Origin: Sarcophilus harrisii
Taxonomy: Eukaryota; Chordata; Mammalia; Dasyuromorphia; Dasyuridae
Length of the DNA: 64,000 nucleotides
Direction of reading: 5' to 3'
NCBI RefSeq assembly: GCF_902635505.1
Contig: NC_045430.1
Location: 1,738,677 to 1,802,676, forward strand
Positions 1-14,300 of this stretch are shown here, in pieces. The notes beneath the pieces are model-generated. The model was given only the letters and a program-made list of their open reading frames with translations. It did not search any database and was not told the DNA's origin. Both the position numbers and the translations under genes were made by a program. Position 1 is the first letter of the stretch; the number at the start of each line of letters is the position of its first letter.

Positions 1-2177
1 CTGGGAAACATCAGGGACGTCAGAAGGAATCACAGTTTCTTTTGTGAAGGACTTCATTGTAAAGGGAAAAGTTTAGTGATGAGACTGGAAACAAGAAGTT
101 GTTAGAGGCAGAATCCAGATGATGGGGTGACAGCATTTTTTTCCAGTTTACCTCTTCCATAACAGCCTAGGAAATAGGCCCAGGCAAAATCTGATTGGGA
201 AAGCCAAAAAAATTAAAAGTCATCGCAAATCATCTGTCTAACCCAGGACCAATTAGGAAGAGAGGCATGGGTAGGGGCTGGGCAAAGCAACAGGAAGCAT
301 TTGAGCACCCGGGGGCAGAAAGAGGTCCCAGGGGACTTCTGAAGCAGTCCCAAGTAAGACTCAGGGTTACATTCTGTATACTGTATACAGAGTCAGGAGC
401 AAGCTGGACCTGCCTCCTTGCTGATTGGTTCTCTAGTCCCCATATGCCGTGGCTGCCATGAGCGCTTTCTCTCAACCTTGCACTCTTCAAGCTCTCAGAA
501 TGGTTTGGTGCCTTCTGAAGTGCCCAGGATGTGGCCATCTCCTTCCACTGTCCTAGAATCCTCTTCTATCTGTCAGAGTCCTCAGCATTTCTGCGCACAC
601 CTCTTGCCTCCACTTCCTCTCCTCTCACACCAATCTTTTTAAAGTATAGCAATTGCTTAAAATCTGATCTAACTGGATTGATGTGAAACAAGTGTCAGTT
701 CTGCCTCCTTGACAGTCGATAAAGGGACACCACCATAAAGTGGCATGCCCAGGAGCCCAGATCATTTCTCAGAACTGCTGACTGGCCAGTCATTCCCTCA
801 GGATTAATTGAAGAAACTGGATTCAAAAAGTTTTGGACAAATGAAGAGAGGAACCATATTTTATTTTGTGCACATGCTTAAGGAAACCATGAAATCAATC
901 TATTCTGCCCAAATCCCAAAACTTTTAACAGTATATGGCTAGGCATGGCTAGGCCTTTTTGTGAATTACCCAAACTCAGCAAACAGTTGGGTGACAGATG
1001 TTCTGGTTATTGCTAAGTTTTGAAAAGATTTTTCTGCCTTCTGTTGAAATTAATAAATGCTGAGGATAAAGAATTGGGATTGTTTTTTAGTTCCGAATTC
1101 TCTCCCTCCCCCAACCCCAATAAGAAGGCAACAAAACCAAAATCTGTTATAACCTCTACTGTAGTCTTGCAGAACTCATTTCCCAGCGAGTCATGTCTCC
1201 CACCCAAAGCAACCACAACATGCTTTAATCTGCACCCTGAGCCCATCAGCTGTCTTTCTGCAGGTGTTTTCTCAGGAGTCCTTTGGATTTGGGGTGGATC
1301 ATGGTATTGCTGTTTGGGTACATTGTTCTCTGGTTCTGCTTCCTTCATTTTGTATCAGTTTCTGTGAGTCCTCTTAGGTATTTTTACAAAGAGAACTCAG
1401 TTGAGATCAGATCCATAAATTGGAAATGGACTCTGTCAGTGGTGATCTTGACTCACACCCTGAAGAAAAGCAGGGGAGGTACATGGCTCAGGTCACCAGA
1501 GGATGGCAGGGAGCTGAATGGGACTGCAGGGCCCAGATTTGGAGGTATAGAAGAGGAACAAAAGGAAGGGCCCTGCCCTTCCATGCAGGACATGCCCCCA
1601 AAGTATCTCAGAATCAACATATCCAGAATGGAACTCTGAGCCTCTGAATTGGTCACCCCAACCCTCTGTTGTCTTTCTCTAAGTGGAAGTTCCTTCAGCC
1701 TAGGAAGCTTCCATCCCCCAGCATTCCTCCATGGCCTTGAAGATGAAGTGCCCACTTCTCTCTGGCTCATGCTCTCTTTCCTTCTCTTGGAAGCCCTCCT
1801 GGCGCCCCTCGCAGCTCGGCCCAAAGGCTCTTGCCTTTATCAGGGCTTGACTGATCTCCCCCAATCCTGCCAAAGCCCCACATATGTATACTGGGTGTGT
1901 TTGCCAGGCTGGCTGGGGAGTCCACAAGCAACACTGCCTCTGTAGACTTCTGTGGTTCCCAGCCTGGCACATCCTAGTATTCAGGAAATGCTTATTAAGG
2001 GACGACTTTCCTCTTTGTGAAATGGAAGGGTTGGGCCCAGTCTCCAAGCTCCTCTTGCACAGCTGGTGCTTTACTTAGCTGTCTGCTTGCCAAGAGCTGG
2101 ACTGGTTGAGGATGCCCCCTGAGCGTGGGATACTCCTGGAGCATCACACCTCATGTGCTCTTTATTGTGTCTTTCAG
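1..2177 (+). other. SMC1B intron (5' end outside window)
   Basis: No exon or recognisable gene was found here. The sequence is of mixed composition and I identified no repeat family with confidence. The acceptor tract TTGTGTCTTTCAG at its end serves the first exon in the window. Confidence 0.7.
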
Positions 2178-2357
2178 ATCAAGCCTCTCAATGAAAGGCT
2201 CAGGGAGATAAAAGGCTCCAAGATGGTGATAGATGTTGTGCAGACCCAGCTTCCGCAGCTCAAGAAGGTCATCCAGTTTGTGTGTGGCAACGGGCTTGTG
2301 TGTGAGACTGTGGAAGAAGCTCGGCATGTGGCCTTTGGTGGGTCCGAGCGGCTGAAG
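2178..2357 (+). CDS. SMC1B: SMC1B exon, hinge segment
   Basis: Sixty codons beginning [12 protein letters not shown] after a pyrimidine-rich tract and CAG, ending SERLK before GTGAGG. It contains the hinge core [14 protein letters not shown]. Phase 0 at both ends. Confidence 0.94.
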
Positions 2358-5300
2358 GTGAGGGGGACCGATGAGCAGCTGGGCAATGTGCTGGGAGTGC
2401 TCAGATGTGGTGGGTGTGAGCATTTACTCACACAAGGGGCATGCAAACACCTGCCTTAATTGATTTCACTTTTCCCTGCTTTTGTGGATTTCTGGGAATG
2501 CTTTTATGTTCCCACCTTCTTGGCCCTGTAACTTGATACACCCAGAAATGAGATGAGGGAAAAGGTCAGGAGCCTTGTCTGTTAGAGGGTGCCCTGCAGG
2601 GGGGCAGAAGAACCCCCAGTGTTCCTGGAGAAGGCATGTCCCCAGCCAAGTCAGGGTGGCTCAAAGTGACGATCAGAAGGGGCCAGAGGCCTCTTGCCAA
2701 CAGCACGTGACCTAGATCTTGGGCCCCAGAGTGGACTCTCCCTGACAGGAAGGGCCTTTTCTCTGGTGCTGCCTTAATCTCCTCATCTGTGACCTGGGCA
2801 TAGCAGTACCAGCTCCTGGACGTGAAGAGCCAAACTAATAAGGGCCAGGATTGTTATTTGTCACTGTAGCTTGTTTCTCTTTTTAAGTGCTTTCAGCATA
2901 ATGACTCTTTGAGCATAATATGGTCTCCCTCTTTATCTCTCTCATCACACCAAGTCTGCTCGTGTCTTTGCTGCACCCACCCTTTGGACTTAGTTGGAGC
3001 CTCTAGCCCAGGAGTCCTCAAACTACGGCCCGTGGGCCAGATGCGGCAGCTGAGGATGATTACCCCCCTTACCCAGGGCTATGAAGTTTCTTTATTTAAA
3101 AGCCCACAAAACAAAGTTTTTGTTTTTACTATAGTTGGGCCCTCCAACAGTCTGAGGGACAGTGAACTGGCCCCCTATTTAAAAAGTTTGAGTACCTCTG
3201 CTCTAGCCTTTTGGTGAATGTGGCTGTCTCTCAGTTTCAGGGGTGTTTCTTACAAACAACATATCTCCAGATTCTGCTCCCTCATTCTAGCTGAGGGTCA
3301 GCCCATGCCCAATTCTGACTATTGTTTTTCTTCCCCCCATTTCATTCTCTGAAACTTTTTCCTGTTTCCTGCCCCCTTCTTATAAACAAGAAAAGGGAGT
3401 GAGGGGACACCCCCAGCATGAGCCATCTGCTTGCTCTTGCTTCCCTGCCTTTCTTCTCTTTCCTTGCCCAGAGCCTTATGTACCCTAAATTGCCCTTTGT
3501 GGTTACAGGTGGTTGGGCTTGTGACTGACCTGAAGTTCTCATGCGTCCTTGCTCATTCTGCAGGATCTCAGGTGCCCCTTCATTGCCTCTAAGCCCAGAG
3601 ACATCTCACTGTTGGATTGATTTCATTTTATGTTGAAACTAAAATACTGCTGGTGGGAATCTTAATTTCCTGGGCAGGATGGCCCCTCTCCCCTTCGCTT
3701 CCTCCTGGCTTTTGGGCTATGAGACACACATCCTCCCTCTTTTAACCATTCCAGATGAGACGAGGCTCATGTGTTGCCTGTCCCCCGGCTCTCCTTCCAG
3801 GTGCAGCCTTATTAGCCTTGTGCCCAGGTGGTGTTTCTGCAGCCTTCCTGACCTCTCTCTGTTTTTTCCATGGTGTCTTCCTTTTTTCATCCCTTTGCTT
3901 TCTTCTTTTAAGAGCATCCACACATCACCTCAGTGTCATTTGACTCTTTCTGCAACTGTCCCTAATGAGATTGGGTTCTGAGGGAATATCTTGGGGTTTA
4001 GGGGAAGGAGTTTGTAATCATGGCTTTCAGTTAATCTGAGGATTCTTACATTACCTCTGTTTGATCTGTTTTTCCAAATTAAGTTTTTTATATGAGCTAT
4101 CTTATGTTTCTCTCCCTTCCCTCTCTCCCTGCCTTCTTTTTTTCTTAGGGAGGGATTAACTTAGGTTTGGATCTCTATTTTCAAGGAGTCTCTTGCTTGG
4201 ATGCAGTTCTGCACCTCTTGTACTAAGCTAATTAAACTTTTTCAAAATATTTTCTCCTAAATGTTCATTTCTCTTTTTCATTGTTTTTTTTTAATTGTCC
4301 TGGTTTCACTTATAAAATTAAAAAGAAATTATCTCTTAATTCTTCTCTTTTTGAACTTGTGCCCAAGCTATGTTTTTATTGAAGGTTTTGTTTGTACCTA
4401 TTTTGGAGTCACTTTCTTTTTCTGGGTTGTGTCTTGAGCATCCTTGTCACCCATAGTAGCCTTTTATGTTTGGGTTCTTTTTTTATTGGCTCATTCTTTT
4501 GATCTGACTTCCCATCGATTTTTCATAAGGGCAGGGCTCTGTATCCCCTCAAAAAAAAACCATCAGGGCCCTGATTGGGCCCTTTCCAGAGCTGCTTTTG
4601 GTTTCTGTTAATCTTGGGAGGCTGCCCTAAGGCAACATTAGGCCCCTTTACTTTTTTTAAATCTTAATCTTCTCAGAATAAAAGTATGCTTGCCCCTAGA
4701 TTAAAAGATTAGAAACAAATTTGAGGGACCCTGTGTTAAGTGACCTGGCAAGATCTGTGCCATCTTGTGTATTCTCTGCTGTTAGAAACCAGCTTATCTT
4801 CCTTTTTGCAATGACTTTTCACCTCTCTTTTCAGCTTTCTCATTTTTCCAACTCTTTTTTTCTATCTGCTTAATTCTCCTCGTCTCCCTTTCCCTTTCTC
4901 TGTCTCCTTTCCCCTCCCCATCCCCACACAGCTTTTTGTGGATTGAGCCTATATCCCATTCCATGATTTCAGGAGGGCAAGATGAATTGTGAGACTAGGA
5001 GATGATCCGTACCCTGCGAGTTCGATAGCCGTCTCTTGTGTCATTCGTTATGGCCCCAGCATAGGATTACCTGCCTCTGTCCCACTCTGCTTAGCAGGAG
5101 GGCTTCCCCAGGAGAAGGATACTCCTTAATTTCCAGTTTGGGGCCCCATGAAAAGAACTAGTATAAAGACTTTTGTGCTTAAGAGTACCTTGTCTCTTTT
5201 CTCCTGTCTCTTTGTGGTTAAGGTCCTTAGGGTATACACACATGTATATCAGTTCCTAGCTGACCTTGCAGAGTCGTGGTGCACCTGTCGTCCAGCGGCC

Positions 5301-8300
5301 GATAACTCTGAGGTAGAATCTCAGAGATGCTTGAATGTTCATTTCTCTAATTATTAGTGTTTTAGAATATTTTTCACATCATTTTAGTTTGTAATTCTTC
5401 CTTTGAAAAGTATCTGTTGGAACATTGGTATAGATACGCATTCTATAAATTATAGTTTCTGTAGGTATTTAGATTGAAATTTCTCCTTTTAGCTCTTCCT
5501 ATTAAATTTTTTTGCTAATATATAGGAATGTTATAATTTACTTCATATCCTGCTATAAGTTGTTAATTATTTAATTTAATTTCTAGTTAACTCTAAAATT
5601 TTGTAATATACTTTCATTATTTGTAAAAACAAAAACAAAAAAACCAAAACCCAAACAATATAGTTTTATTTTCTCTTTGCCTGTGTTTATTTTCATTATT
5701 TCTTTTCATTGTCTTATTACTATTTTGAGCACTATTTTAAATAGTAACAGTGATAAGCATCCTTGCTTTATTGGAAAGACCTCTTTCTGCATTGCCTACA
5801 TTTGTTCTTGGATTTAGACAAATACTATTTTCTTCCTATGATTTCTAGAGGGTTTTTTTTTTTTTAATAAAAATGGCTGTTAAATTTTGACTAAAACCTT
5901 TTCAGCTTTCATTGATGTAATCAGTTATAATGATATTGATTAATATTGATGTAATCTGTAAAGTACTGAAGTCATGTGGGTGTGGGTTTTGCTGGCCTGC
6001 ACCTAGCTCGCCCTTTCCCATTCTCTTGAACTGTGGGTCAGAAGCCACCTGCTGGTTCTGCAGAACCCACTTGGTCCTCCCCAGTCCCTTGTCCTCTGTG
6101 GAAGGCCAATGGGTTGCTTCATTGCTGGCTCTCTGCCTGTTGAGGTGACTTCTCACAGCTGAAGCACCTTTGCCTTTACAGACAGTAGCTCTGGATGGAA
6201 CATTGTTTTTGAAATCGGGAGTCATTTCTGGAGGATCGAGTGACTTAAAAATCAAAGCCAAATGCTGGGATGACAAGGAACTAACCAAAATGAAGGAAAG
6301 AAGAGACCAGCTCACCAGTGAGCTAAAGGTGAATGTGCTTGTGCCCTGGGGCTCCCTTTGCTTCTCCCTTTCTGTTCCTCCATCCCCTTCCTCATTGGTC
6401 AGTCCCCTGCTTCCTAAATGCTTCGGTCCTTGGTGCTCACTTCTTAATTGGCTTGCTGCTCTCCTCGCTTCCCTGTGGATATCTGTGTTCCTTAGACTAA
6501 GGTGACCCAGCCATTCCTTAGGCTTTCCCTGTTGTCTTTTGAATACAAGACAAAATCCTCCCCTCATTTGAAGCTCTGCGCAGTATGGTGTCTAGTCCTC
6601 GTTGGTCACACCACAGACCCAGAGCTGCCTCTGGTTCCCTGGGCCCAGAAAGGGCCCCCTCCTGACTTTGCCTCTGTCAGAACCTGGCTGCCTTTCCCAG
6701 CTGGGCCTCTGGCAGCACTTCCTTGGAGGCTGGAAGCTGTTGGGAGCAGGGCCTGTTACCTTGTTTGTCTTCGAAGCCCCCGCCCCTCACTTAGGGTCTA
6801 AGAAGTTGGGGTGAATTGAATTGAGTATTTGGCATCTCTCAGCCCTCCTACCAGAATCTTTCCCGGGTAATCAGTTGAAGGAAGTACATTAATTTCAGAA
6901 AAGATGGGCCACACAAGGAGAACATTTGGGGATAGGTCATACAAGAGTTGTGGCAAGGAAATGCCAGTGTTCACCTGGAGAAGAGACTGCTCGGGAGGAG
7001 AACCTCTGAGTGTCTTCTGCTAAGGGGCAGCTGAGAGGGCCCCAGGGGGACCAGCCAGGGCATGTGGAAGTGAAGCTGGGGCCCTCCTTCCATAAAGCCA
7101 AGTTTCCAGCAAGAGTTGGGCACACATGGATATAATCAGTAACTGTTGAAGTAGGTAAAAAAAAAAAAAAACATTGAAAAGGGACTAGAAAATACCAGAT
7201 AACTTATAGCAGTGTTTCTCTTTTTTTAGGACATGATGAAAATACGCCATAAAGAAACGGATTTGAGGCAAATACAGTCATTGTTACAAGGAACTCATAC
7301 CCGACTCAAATATTCTCAGAACGAACTAGAGATGATTAAAAAGAAGCAGCTGGCCGCTTTTCACAAGGTGACAGGACAGTAGGCTTTCAGTTTTTAAACG
7401 AGTCGAATTTGTTTTTTCATAGAATCTAAACACAAAAGGAGCTCAAAGCCATCTCTCTGAACAGTAGCCTTTTGTCAGCCCTCCAACCAGTAACCATTGT
7501 GGGGTGGGGGCACTCAGCATCCTCGGCTGGCTCCCCCATTTTATGCCACCTGAAGGCTCTGTCTTCTCTCCAGAACTACTAGACCCATCTATTCGTCATG
7601 ATGGTGGTCTGGCTCTCTTGTTATCTCAGACGTGGGCATGGGCTCTTGGGCCCGACCGAGACAAAGTTCAGGGGAACCCTTGCCCCTCCCTCCCGTTAAA
7701 ATCCATTGAAAGTTCCCCTTGTATCTCTTTCTGAAAGCGTTTGGTGTGAACAGAGCCAGGAGGAAGCATAGGGACTGGGGCAGCATTGAGGTGAGCTTTT
7801 GATTGGATTGCAAGTGGATTCCTATTTGGGGGGCCCGGTATCATCCAGGTAGGGCTTGTGAGCATCCCCTTTCCCAGGAAGGCCTGCTTCCCATTGGGAC
7901 CACAAGGTTGGCCTTTTCTTCTCTCCTTGGAGAATGAATATCCAATTAGAATTGTATTTATTGAACCCTCCCCAGAAAGTGTCTTCCCTTGTCACTAACC
8001 CTTAGCCAGAAGAAAGTTCCAAGCTATACCCAAAGGCCCAACGGCCTTACCACCAAATACCACTGCTCATTTAGCGAAGCTGATGTCAGTCAGAAATCAG
8101 AGATAATGTCAGGGCCCAGGAAGAAACCTAGTGAATGGGCTTAGCCACTGTGAGAGAGGGAGAGGCCCTGAGCTGGCTCTGGGGATGGTTCCTTTGGGCC
8201 TTCAGTGAGGCAAACGGGGGGGTGCCAGCTCCCTTTGTACGGAGCCCCACGCTGCCTGCTTCTCCCTCCTCCAAGCCTTGGGCCAGCCACTGCCCTGAAT

Positions 8301-11300
8301 ATAGTCGTCATGCTTTCCTACACCGAGGAGTCCTAATGCAGAGTCACCCGGCCATACCCAGGTTACAGCCTCGTCCTTGGTGGCTTCTGGGCAGCAAGCT
8401 CACGGGTCACAGGCATGGAGAATGGTCCCAGAGCCAGCCCTGCTCGGGATTCCTTGGGAAACAGCTGCTTGGAGGGAATGGTCCCCAGTTCCCCTGGAGC
8501 TCTGATGTTCCCGGGCTTTTTCCAGCACAGATTGCATTTCCAGCAGTCATCCCAACAACTAACGGTATTAGGCTGATGCTTCGTTTTAAGAATGACGACA
8601 GTACCTTACAACACTTGACATACTTGGAAACAGTCTAACTGAAGTTGCCGGCTCTGATGATACCATGATTGTTCAGACATTGCCACCTAACAGACCCTCC
8701 TCCTGCCCCCTCCCCGGTACCTCCGAGGAGCCTGGCACGGCCTCGGTTTCCCTCTGTGTGCCCCTTTTAGGGTATGTCACACACGATGTGACAAAAGCAT
8801 CTTCTTTCTCACAATTAGGAACAGTCCCAGCTGCAGAGCGAATTACTGAATATTGAATCGCAGTACACCATGCTGAGTGATGGCATCAAGGAAAGAGCAC
8901 AAAAAATCACTGACTTCCAAGAAAGGATAGATAAGGTGATGGGTCTCATGGGCGGGATGGAGTGACAACGACCTTTGTCTGTTTGGGGGGTATCGGGCTG
9001 AGAGGACTGAATGAGGAGAGGGGGTGCAAGGCGGCCTTGCCCTCGGGAAGCTTCCTGCAGCCAGCCGGGCCGGGCTTTAGGCAGTCACAAGTATTGGTTA
9101 GGAGGATCCCCTTTTCCTTTTTCCAGTGCGGGGGAGAGAAAATAATTTACAGAAGGGAATGGGGGAGATAAACATAATGTCCCTGTTGTCATTCATTCAT
9201 TTTGGTCTCATCTCACTCCCCAAGACCCCTTTCGTGGTTTTCTCGGCAGAGGTACAGGAGTGATTTGCCGTGTTCTTCTCCAGCTCACTTTAGGAGGAAA
9301 CTGAGGCAGCCAGGGTGAAGTTACCCGCCCCAGGTCACATGGCTAGAAAGTATTTGAGGCTGGATTTGAACTCAGAAGGGGAGTCTCCCTGACTCAGGCC
9401 AGTGCTCTGCACTGTGGCGCCCCCTAGCAGCTCCTCGAAGTTGTTCATGTTAATAAATACAAAGAAAATAAAAGCAAACCCACTCTGTTCTAGACAAGAA
9501 AGCCTGGGAGGCGGCAGGGGGTGTTTGAGCTGGGTCTTGCAGGACAAGACCTTAGGTAGTTAAGGTTCCCTTGTAGACAGAGAGCGCCTCTGTGGGACTC
9601 TGAGCACACGCCTGGCATGGAGAGTAATGGCACAACGTACCTTCATGCCTCGGTTTCCTCCCCTCTGGGGACATCTCGGGCCGGTGTCTCCGCCGATCCC
9701 CCGTGAATAGTGAATGTCAGGAAAGCCTTTTGGTCAGCCCAGATACATCTTCTTTCATCCTTATTCAGAGGTGCCTGAGCAGATGTCAGAAATTAAGGGA
9801 AGAGTGAAGGGAGTTACACAATGTCTTATCAAACTGAACTGGATTTGGATCATTTAAGGTGGAAGATGAAATTTTCCATGATTTCTGTGAAGAAATTGGT
9901 GTTGAAAACATACGTGAATATGAAAACCAGCATGTGAAACAGCAGCAGGAAATTGACAAGAAGAGGTACCTTTCCATCCCCCCTTTATTTTGCACAGAAA
10001 TCCCTTTTAAATTTCATAGGAGTCCATGGAAAGGCAACACATTCCTTGTGGGATCTGGGGCTTCAAGCCACAGATCCTGATCATGCATAAACTATTTGTG
10101 GCAGCACAGCCCTGACCCTCTCTGAGCCCTGTTTCTCCTCTGAAAGGGGACAGTGGCATTGACATCCCCTTCCCAGGGAGGTCCTCATTAGGAAAACCCT
10201 TTACAAAGTATAAAAAAATTCTGTGGTGTCTGTAGGAGATCATGGAACTAAATCCATTCATACCCAAGCATATAATGTGGGAGGGGTATTCGCTGACATG
10301 GGCAGGGAAGGAGAAATGAAAGGAATTGCTGCCTGGGACTGAACCCGGAGCTCGGGAGCCACAGCAACCAGGCAAGCTTCCAGGGGGCAGGTCCCCTCCC
10401 TCCTGCATACCCCCCCCTAGAACTTTCCTAGGGCCACTGGATAGGGTGGGCTGCTCTCCGTACCACGCCTCACACCTCACAGTGAGCACCATCACGCCAG
10501 AGCTGCTGGGAGCATCCTAGGGGGTAACAGCAGGCCGAGAGTGCGTGTGTGCTCCTCATAGGACAGGCCAGGGGGATCCTCCGAGTGCTGGGTGCAGGAA
10601 GCAGCCCCAGAACCACCTTCCTTTTGTCTCCAGGCTTGAGTTTGAGAAACTGAAAACTCGACTGAACGTTCAGCTTGAATATAGCCACAACCAACTGAAG
10701 AAGAAGATGAGTAAGGTTTCTGCCCTGAAAGAGGCCGTCCTCAAAGACACAAGCGACATCGAGAGTCTGAAGGAGGTAGCTGGGGCTCCCAGCACTGCTT
10801 GCCCACCCGATGCCTTGGAAGGAGGGGGAGGCTGGTCACATGCCTTGTTGCCAGTCAGTCTTTGAACTCAGTGGAGAGAGCCCGCCCAGCCTTGAGCCAA
10901 AAGGCCCTCCCAGGGTCCTGCTGTCTCTGCTTGGAGACCCTCCTGGGGGAGTCCTGGCGCAGCCTAGCCCCCTTGGGGTGAACTCTCGCTGGCAGCCTGG
11001 GCCCCTGCCTTTGGGTCTCCTTTCTTACTTTTTCCACTCATTGCTCCTGCCCCATGAGGTCCACACACAGCCCTTCAGGGAGCCAGAGCATCCTTCCCAA
11101 GTCTTCTTTATGGCGTGAAATCAGAGCGTGCATTCCCTGCCCCAACCCCTGCATGCTGCCCCTGGGCACCCCTAACCCCCCGGGTCTCTTCAGGGGCGTG
11201 CTGCCCGGCAGAGACCACATGGGCTTTTTTGACTCCTGCTGAGGGCCCCCAGCCCGGCTCATTAAAGGCACTGAGGTCACAGAGACAAAAGCGCAGTCTC

Positions 11301-14300
11301 TGTCCTCGGATGACTCGGCTGTGGCCTAAAGATGTGTCAAGGCCTGGGCGATGGGGACGTGGAATAATCCCGAGATCATTTATGGGCCTGGGGAGGGGAG
11401 CCCTGGCAGGGGGGTCATCATGCAGGATACAAGGGATGGAGAGGGGAAGGAGAGGATGCCTTCCAGGCATGGGCCTCAGTCTGCTGAGGCATAGAGGGGG
11501 CAAGTGGGGCCCCAGGTGAGTCTAGAAAGGGAGGGCTTTAGAGGGCAGTTGGAGGACGTAGTGTTAGACACACACTGGGGGGCGCAGAGCAGAAGATGGA
11601 GGAGAGCAGCAGGGATGTGGCTCGGGGCTGCCCCCAGGCCCTGAGAGGGTGATGATGTTCTAGCCCAGCGGGTGTCCCAAGCCAGGAGATGGAGAGCAGG
11701 ATTTTGCAGGGAGTGCATTGGGAGGGGAGGAGGTGCAGAGGAGGAACCCACCCAAGGACAAGTTGGTTAGCAAGAGAGGGAGCTTTCAGGGCAGGATGGA
11801 GGTGGAGAAGGGCCCATGGCCACAGTTTCAGGGAGTGCTGCCCCAGTGCCAAGCCAGGGCGGGCATTGGCCTTGCCCTCTGTCAGAAAGGAGAGGATGGG
11901 CATCCTCCACTGGGTATTCAGGAGGGGCACCCATTTCCCTGACCTGGAGCCAGTGGGATTCTGAGGGGCAGCAAGCCCACCCCCAGGTGGTTGGCAGGAT
12001 CCGAGTCCGGGGGGCCAGGCGAACATCAGAGGAGGGAAGGGGCATGTTGGAGAGATGCTGTCAAGGTGAACTTGGCAGGCCCTGGCGCCGTATTGGATCT
12101 GGGCAAAGGAGGAGGCAGGGAGGAGCCTGAGACACGGAGAGGCCAGGGCAGCCCTCTGCAGGAACAGGGAAGGGAGCAGGGGCAGGACCCTAGGCCGGTG
12201 GCGCTGCCTCCCCAGCGCCTGCTGCTACCTAGGAGACTGGTTTGGGAAGCTACCGGGAGCCGCGGGTTTTCCCTGCTTACTTTCCTCTTACTCAATGGGA
12301 GAACACACTATTGACTTGCAGTGTGCCTGGAAATGGAGGTTTTAGCAGGCAGCATCCAGAAAGCTAAGCAGTCGTGGGGTGCAGCTCTCAGAACTGAGGA
12401 GGGGACATGGCAGCGCACCCCCTCTGGAGTGTTGTACTGTAGGCGCCATGTTTGATGCGTTGGTGAGTGCCAGGCCAGCAAGGAGGGTGAAGGGGAGAGG
12501 GCCCTTCTTGGAGGGTTTGAGGTAAAGCAACAGGGGTGGAAGTGATGGGGAAACAGAACTTGGCTTCAAGAAGAAATGGCGGTGCTGATAACGAGAGCTG
12601 CCGGACAGGTGCCCAGGGGTGCTGCTGCTCCTTTGTACCTGTCCTCAGGGTTCTGTTTGGTGCTTTTCCACCCTGCTCCTGTGGATGCCCTTCCAGGATG
12701 GCATCGTCCATACCCAGAGCGAGTGTCCACCTATGTCCTTAGCTAAGTCATCACTAACAAACTCCGAGTCCCCTCACTCCATTGGAGTCCTCTGTGCAGT
12801 CACAGCACTCCAGAATCCTAGATGACAGCTGCAAGGAGCCATAGGGTTCCATCGAGCACAGCTGCCTTGTTTTACAGAAAAGGAAGTAAAGGCATGAAAA
12901 TAAGTGACTGGCCCAGGAGCACACACATTAGTAAGTGTATGAGGCACGATTTGTATCCAGGTTTTCCTAATTCTAGGTCACTGTCAACATGGAAGCACGA
13001 ATGACTACTCTGGATTTCCTTAGTCATTAAATTCTATATTAAGTAATTTCTTCCAGCCAGCAATCTTAGCAAAGGCTTTCCTGAAATCCAGGAAAATTAT
13101 TGACAGCATTCTTCTGACCTGCTATTTTAGTTACCAGCAAAAGGCGACTTTGGGTTAGTGCGCTGTAACTGGTGACTGAGACAGCCCTTCATTTTTGACT
13201 CAGATGATCCCAGAGTCAGAGTATGAACGGTTTGGTCTCTCTTCTTACATAATTTCAAATCAAGAGCGCAGAATCACTCTCTAGCTTTACCGCTAGGGCC
13301 ACTGTGCCAAGGCCTCCAGGCCCCTTCGTGGATCATCTTGATGGATTCACTGGTGGGGATCGTGAGACTTCATACTGGTTGGAATGGGATTTCTTGAACT
13401 CTTAGTGATTGGGGGCATCCTTTGATTTGGACAGTGTACAGATCTGTCAGCTGTGTCTATTAGAGAATTGTGGGTGTGTGTACTTAGTGATGATCAATCT
13501 ATTCCCCATGCCACAGTTTCTCTTACTCTGTTTTCATGTATTTGATTGATACAAAAGCCTTTTAGTTTTACCTTATTGAAACGGTCTCATTTGTCTTTTA
13601 TGATCTCTGGGCCTTAATTAATCGACTGGGTTAAAACACAGCAAGTCTCTTAATTCCCTTGTTTTGGAAAAGCTTCAGGAAGTATCACTTGCTCCTTGTT
13701 TCTAGGGGAAAGAAACCAAGCATTTTCTTGGCATTTAAAATCCTTTACAGTCTGACTCCAGCGTTTCTGTCCCCTTGATACAATCTTCTGTCCAGTTAAA
13801 AGTGGCAGCCTTGCTGTTCACTGTACATAAGGTTCTTTCTCCTGGCTCTCTGATTTTCTAGATACCAAAGTCTGGGCAGTTTTCCTAACCCAGAATATAA
13901 GCTTATTTTCCTAATGAAGTTCCTTGAGGGCAGGCAGGGACTGTTTCAGTTTTGTCTTTGGATGTGCGGCAACAGGCACGTGGTAAGTCTTGGTGAATTC
14001 GAATTGGATACCAGGAATAATCTTGATGTTCTTGCTAGGTGTGCCATTCTTGAGCAATATGTAGTATCAGTGATGCTGAATGCAAGTGGTTTTCAGCGTG
14101 CTGCTCTTTCTCTTCTTTCTGCGCTGATTCACCCTGAGACAATTGTCAGTGTCATGGAAGTGTCTCTTCACATGGCCTCTTGTCCTTCCCGTCTTAAGGA
14201 TGTTGACCTTGGAGACCAAGCTCCAATCTATTAGGTTCAGTCCAGCTTTGGAGTCTCTTGTTGACCTGGATTCGCCCATTCCACCGGGGAGTTGTCCTTT

